Positions 5,228-7,275 of a stretch of DNA of 7,275 bases are shown piece by piece. The DNA is from an uncultured Desulfobulbus sp. (GTDB lineage Bacteria; Desulfobacterota; Desulfobulbia; Desulfobulbales; Desulfobulbaceae). Both the position numbers and the translations under genes were made by a program. Numbering within the stretch: position 1 is the first letter of the stretch; every line of letters starts with the position of its first letter. The stretch is from the NCBI GenBank assembly GCA_946539945.1, contig CAMNHX010000076.1:1-7275 (forward strand), read 5' to 3'. The notes under the pieces were generated by a model. The model saw only the letters and a list, made by a program, of their open reading frames with translations. It was not told where the DNA came from and made no database searches.

Positions 5228-5256
5228 TGCGCATTCTGGTCATGGCGGCAGAGCCT

Positions 5257-6273
5257 TCAGGCTGCTGGCATGAGTTGCCGGAGCAGGGCGCAGTCCGGCA
5301 TTCCGGCCTCCCGAATGGTCTGGGCCAGACGGCGGTTGTTTTTCCGCACCGCCTGAATCACCTCCAGGGCCACGGCCAGAGCGTTCCGGCCCTGTGCGCC
5401 AGTCACAGCAGGCAGTCTCCGGGTACGCACGCAGTCCACAAACTCGCGCAGTTCCATTTCCAGGGCATCGGCAGAACTGACGGTCAGGGACTCCTGGACC
5501 GGGTGCTGGGTGGCTTCAGGCGTGCAGGCGGCCAATCGCGACAGCACGCACTCTTTGTTCTGGAAATCCACGTCCAGGCATTCACCGGGCTGGAAGATGC
5601 GCATCCGGCGCTCTGCTACAGGCGCAACCCGGCTGGTAGTGAGGTTGGCAGTGCAGCCGTTGGCAAAGATGATATGCGCGTTCACAATGTCTGTGTGCGG
5701 CGTGATGACTGGCGCGCCCACTGCGCTGATGCTCTCAATCGGCGCACGCACCAGGGCCAGGATAATGTCCAGATCGTGGATCATCAGGTCAATGATGACA
5801 TCCACGTCTGCGCTGCGTGGGGTGAACACGCCTACCCTTTTGGACTCAATAAAAAGCGGCAGGTTCAGATGGGGGCGGGCAGCCTGCATGGCCGGGTTGA
5901 AGCGCTCAATCAGACCGACCTGCAGGATGCGGCCTCCTTCAGCAGCGATTTTGAGCAGCGCATCCGCCTCTTGCAGGGTGAGGGTGATGGGTTTTTCCAT
6001 CATCACGTCCATACCGTTTTCCAGGCAGAAGCGGCCTACCTCAAAGTGGCTTGTGGTGTTGGCAGCAATGGAGACAGCATCCACCTTGCCTGCCAGCTCG
6101 CGATAGTCCGTACAGGGGACAGCGCCGGTTTCTGTGGCCACCAGTTGCGCCTGCTGGAGGTTCAGGTCAGCCACGCTGACCAGATCCACGTCCTCCAATG
6201 CAGCATATTTCAGGGCATGATAGCGTCCGAGATGGCCCACACCAATCACGCCGACCCGAATTTTTTTTGTCAT
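5257..6273 (-). CDS. Gfo/Idh/MocA family oxidoreductase, GnnA-like
   Basis: A 338-residue NAD(P)-dependent oxidoreductase of normal family length. The N-terminal Rossmann domain has GVIGVGHLGR (8-17) with the GxGxxG turn, EKP at 93-95 is the family motif, and DLMIH (162-166) carries the usual catalytic Asp and His. The GHLGRYHALKYAAL opening recalls the lipid A-linked branch that includes GnnA, which oxidises the 3-OH of UDP-GlcNAc before GnnB amination in Acidithiobacillus. No gnnB is visible here, so the substrate remains open. The chosen ATG at 6273 fits the family start but has no good ribosome binding site. An in-frame ATG at 6321 would add 16 hydrophobic residues that overlap the terminator. 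Codons 2-4 contain eight consecutive A. Its proximity to lpxB supports a sugar-nucleotide or lipid A role, by inference. Confidence 0.85.
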   Translation of the reverse strand: MTKKIRVGVIGVGHLGRYHALKYAALEDVDLVSVADLNLQQAQLVATETGAVPCTDYRELAGKVDAVSIAANTTSHFEVGRFCLENGMDVMMEKPITLTLQEADALLKIAAEGGRILQVGLIERFNPAMQAARPHLNLPLFIESKRVGVFTPRSADVDVIIDLMIHDLDIILALVRAPIESISAVGAPVITPHTDIVNAHIIFANGCTANLTTSRVAPVAERRMRIFQPGECLDVDFQNKECVLSRLAACTPEATQHPVQESLTVSSADALEMELREFVDCVRTRRLPAVTGAQGRNALAVALEVIQAVRKNNRRLAQTIREAGMPDCALLRQLMPAA

Positions 6274-6292
6274 GGTTGCAAGCGGTTGAAGG

Positions 6293-6319
6293 AAAAAAAA
6301 GACAGTGGCAAAAACTGTC
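6293..6319 (-). terminator. Intrinsic terminator between the ykgJ-like and Gfo/Idh genes
   Basis: On the minus strand GACAGT (6319-6314) pairs exactly with ACTGTC (6306-6301) around a seven-base loop, followed immediately by eight T (6300-6293). It lies 37 bases after the YkgJ-family stop and ends only about 20 bases before the Gfo/Idh ATG, so it ends the PBP1A-YkgJ transcript or attenuates the downstream gene. Confidence 0.7.
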
Positions 6320-6320
6320 A

Positions 6321-6349
6321 TGTATAGTGCATTGCGAATTTTTTGCCAC
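6321..6349 (-). promoter_or_regulatory. Possible promoter for the Gfo/Idh gene, overlapping the terminator
   Basis: On the minus strand GTGGCA (6349-6344) and TATACA (6326-6321) are separated by 17 bases, each matching four of six consensus positions. Transcription would start near 6314, inside the first arm of the terminator stem. Transcripts from here would therefore lack a full hairpin and pass, while transcripts from upstream would form it and stop. The match is moderate only. Confidence 0.35.
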
Positions 6350-6355
6350 GAAAAA

Positions 6356-6913
6356 TCACTCGTGCAGCAGGTCCGGTCTTTTGTGCAAAAGGGCAATGAG
6401 GCGGTCTTCCCAAGCGCTCTGGAATCCCAGAACCCTTGCCGAGGCAACTTGCAGTTGGTTTTGTCCTGTCGGCGACAGCAGATCTTGCAGGGTCTGGCAG
6501 TAGTAGTTGAGACAGAACAGGGGTTTGACTGCAAAGCGGCAGCCGCGTTCTCCCAGAAAGCAACAGGCTTCTCCATTGTCCTGCGGCCTGCAGGAAAGCC
6601 CCAAAAGCAGGTTAAGCGCAATCAGGGGCAGATCTGCATTGGCAGCCATGTAGGCGCTGCAGCAGCCGCCTGCCTTGCCAGGGCGGGAGGCGCAGGCCAC
6701 ACAGGCTGTCCCCAAACCCAATCCTGCCATACACTCGTCCAAGTGCTGCACTGCCTGACGCAGAGCCGGAAAATCCGCAGACAGGCTCATCAGAGGAACC
6801 GCGTTTTCAGGCGCTTGCAGTCGGGCTGCAAGCTGGAAAGCCCGCTCGTGCAGGACTGTTGCCGCTCCTGTGTAGAGAAAGGCAAACAACACTTCAGGAC
6901 TGGCGCTGTTCAT
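6356..6913 (-). CDS. YkgJ-family cysteine cluster protein
   Basis: A 185-residue cytoplasmic protein of the YkgJ (zinc/iron-chelating CxxCxxxxCC) type. Eleven cysteines lie at 61, 71, 74, 84, 85, 108, 117, 118, 125, 134 and 139. CVAC at 71-74 is followed by GGCC at 82-85, then CCFLGERGCRF (117-127) and KPLFCLNYYC (130-139), the spacing expected for a bound metal or iron-sulfur centre. The biochemical role of this family is not settled. The ATG at 6913 overlaps the upstream PBP stop as ATGA, and AGGAGG ten bases upstream supports it, so translation is coupled to the penicillin-binding protein. It ends before the terminator at 6293-6319. The first 60 residues are helical with no motif I recognise. 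Confidence 0.85.
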   Translation of the reverse strand: MNSASPEVLFAFLYTGAATVLHERAFQLAARLQAPENAVPLMSLSADFPALRQAVQHLDECMAGLGLGTACVACASRPGKAGGCCSAYMAANADLPLIALNLLLGLSCRPQDNGEACCFLGERGCRFAVKPLFCLNYYCQTLQDLLSPTGQNQLQVASARVLGFQSAWEDRLIALLHKRPDLLHE

Positions 6914-7275
6914 AATTTTGCAGCCTCCTGCATAAAGGCCCGCCAGATGGGAGCAGCCGTGACAGCGCCGCCTTCACCCGGGCCAAGGGTCAGATCCCGG
7001 TCATGCCCTACCCAGACGCCTGCGGTCAGACCCGGCACAGAGCCGACAAACCAGGCGTCTGTATTGTTGTCCGTGGTTCCGGTCTTGCCGCTCGCGCCCC
7101 GGACGCTGGCCACCTGCCGTCCTGTGCCGCGTCGGACCACCTGGGTCAGCGCCTGATGCAGCCAGCGGGCAGAACGCGGTGCAATCGCCTGTTCCAGCGA
7201 GGGCTGCGTCCAGGGCCGGACGCGCCCGTCCACTCCGCGCACGCTAGTGATGGCGGCAGGCGCGTGCCGCAGCCC
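6910..7275 (-). CDS. mrcA: Penicillin-binding protein 1A, C-terminal fragment
   Basis: The last 121 residues of a class A penicillin-binding protein; the frame is open to the right edge, so the start is outside the window. SGKTGTTDNNTDAWFVG carries the KTGT(T) motif (residues 64-68 of the fragment), the third active-site box of the transpeptidase. VRRGTGRQV before it, and AGVWVGHDRDLTLGPGEGG...APIWRAFM after it, are typical of PBP1A. The SxxK and SxN boxes and the glycosyltransferase domain lie beyond the edge. The enzyme polymerises and cross-links peptidoglycan in the periplasm. The upstream piece, AAITSVRGVDGRV, is the usual segment before the final active-site strand. The stop overlaps the YkgJ start by four bases. 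The symbol is by family; ponA is the alternative name. Confidence 0.9.
   Translation of the reverse strand, partial: GLRHAPAAITSVRGVDGRVRPWTQPSLEQAIAPRSARWLHQALTQVVRRGTGRQVASVRGASGKTGTTDNNTDAWFVGSVPGLTAGVWVGHDRDLTLGPGEGGAVTAAPIWRAFMQEAAKL

Noticed and set aside
5224..6327. Long plus-strand open frame opposite the Gfo/Idh gene
   Set aside because: It is antisense to a gene with intact Rossmann and catalytic motifs; the product is His/Gln-rich, without family features.
6274..6621. N-terminal extension of the Gfo/Idh frame
   Set aside because: The frame is open far upstream, but it overlaps the YkgJ gene and an intrinsic terminator, and family homology starts at the ATG at 6273.
1..7275. CRISPR array, tRNA or rRNA gene, or integrase/transposase gene
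   Set aside because: I saw no regularly spaced direct repeats, no cloverleaf-like segment and no protein with recombinase motifs on either strand.

Overview
The window is 7,275 bases of moderately GC-rich bacterial DNA from a Gram-negative organism. It carries the lipid A gene lpxB, an outer-membrane type lipoprotein and a class A penicillin-binding protein. The gene content (lpxB near a Gfo/Idh oxidoreductase, a YkgJ-type cysteine cluster protein) and the style of the intergenic repeats remind me of Desulfovibrionaceae or relatives. That assignment is an impression from memory and I could not test it.

Left part (1-1886): a small lipoprotein with a DUF3574-like domain (+) converges on an AT-rich gene for a tiny two-helix membrane protein (-), which has a recognisable promoter. 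A short-chain dehydrogenase/reductase (+) follows, with a very strong ribosome binding site. Bases 1887-2226 hold no gene but contain a dispersed-type repeat, an inverted-repeat insert and a terminator.

Right part (2227-7275), all on the minus strand and so read from right to left: the C-terminal end of a penicillin-binding protein 1A, a YkgJ-family protein (ATGA overlap), an intrinsic terminator with a possible overlapping promoter, a GnnA-like Gfo/Idh oxidoreductase, a low-GC secreted DUF3828 protein, lpxB, and a DUF4261 protein that overlaps lpxB by GTGA and ends at a good intrinsic terminator. This is an envelope-biogenesis neighbourhood (peptidoglycan cross-linking, lipid A) with an accessory low-GC gene placed between the Gfo/Idh gene and lpxB.

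The most interesting structure is non-coding. Two diverged copies of a roughly 110-base intergenic repeat lie in opposite orientation (1899-2119 and 5118-5227) and flank DUF4261, lpxB and DUF3828. The left copy is split by a 111-base segment with 15/16-matching terminal inverted repeats. Subtracting that segment leaves 110 bases, the length of the right copy, so the pair looks like an occupied and an empty insertion site. Other leads are a ten-G tract in DUF4261 where either single-base slip truncates the protein, and a candidate small RNA ending in a plus-strand intrinsic terminator opposite the lpxB leader.
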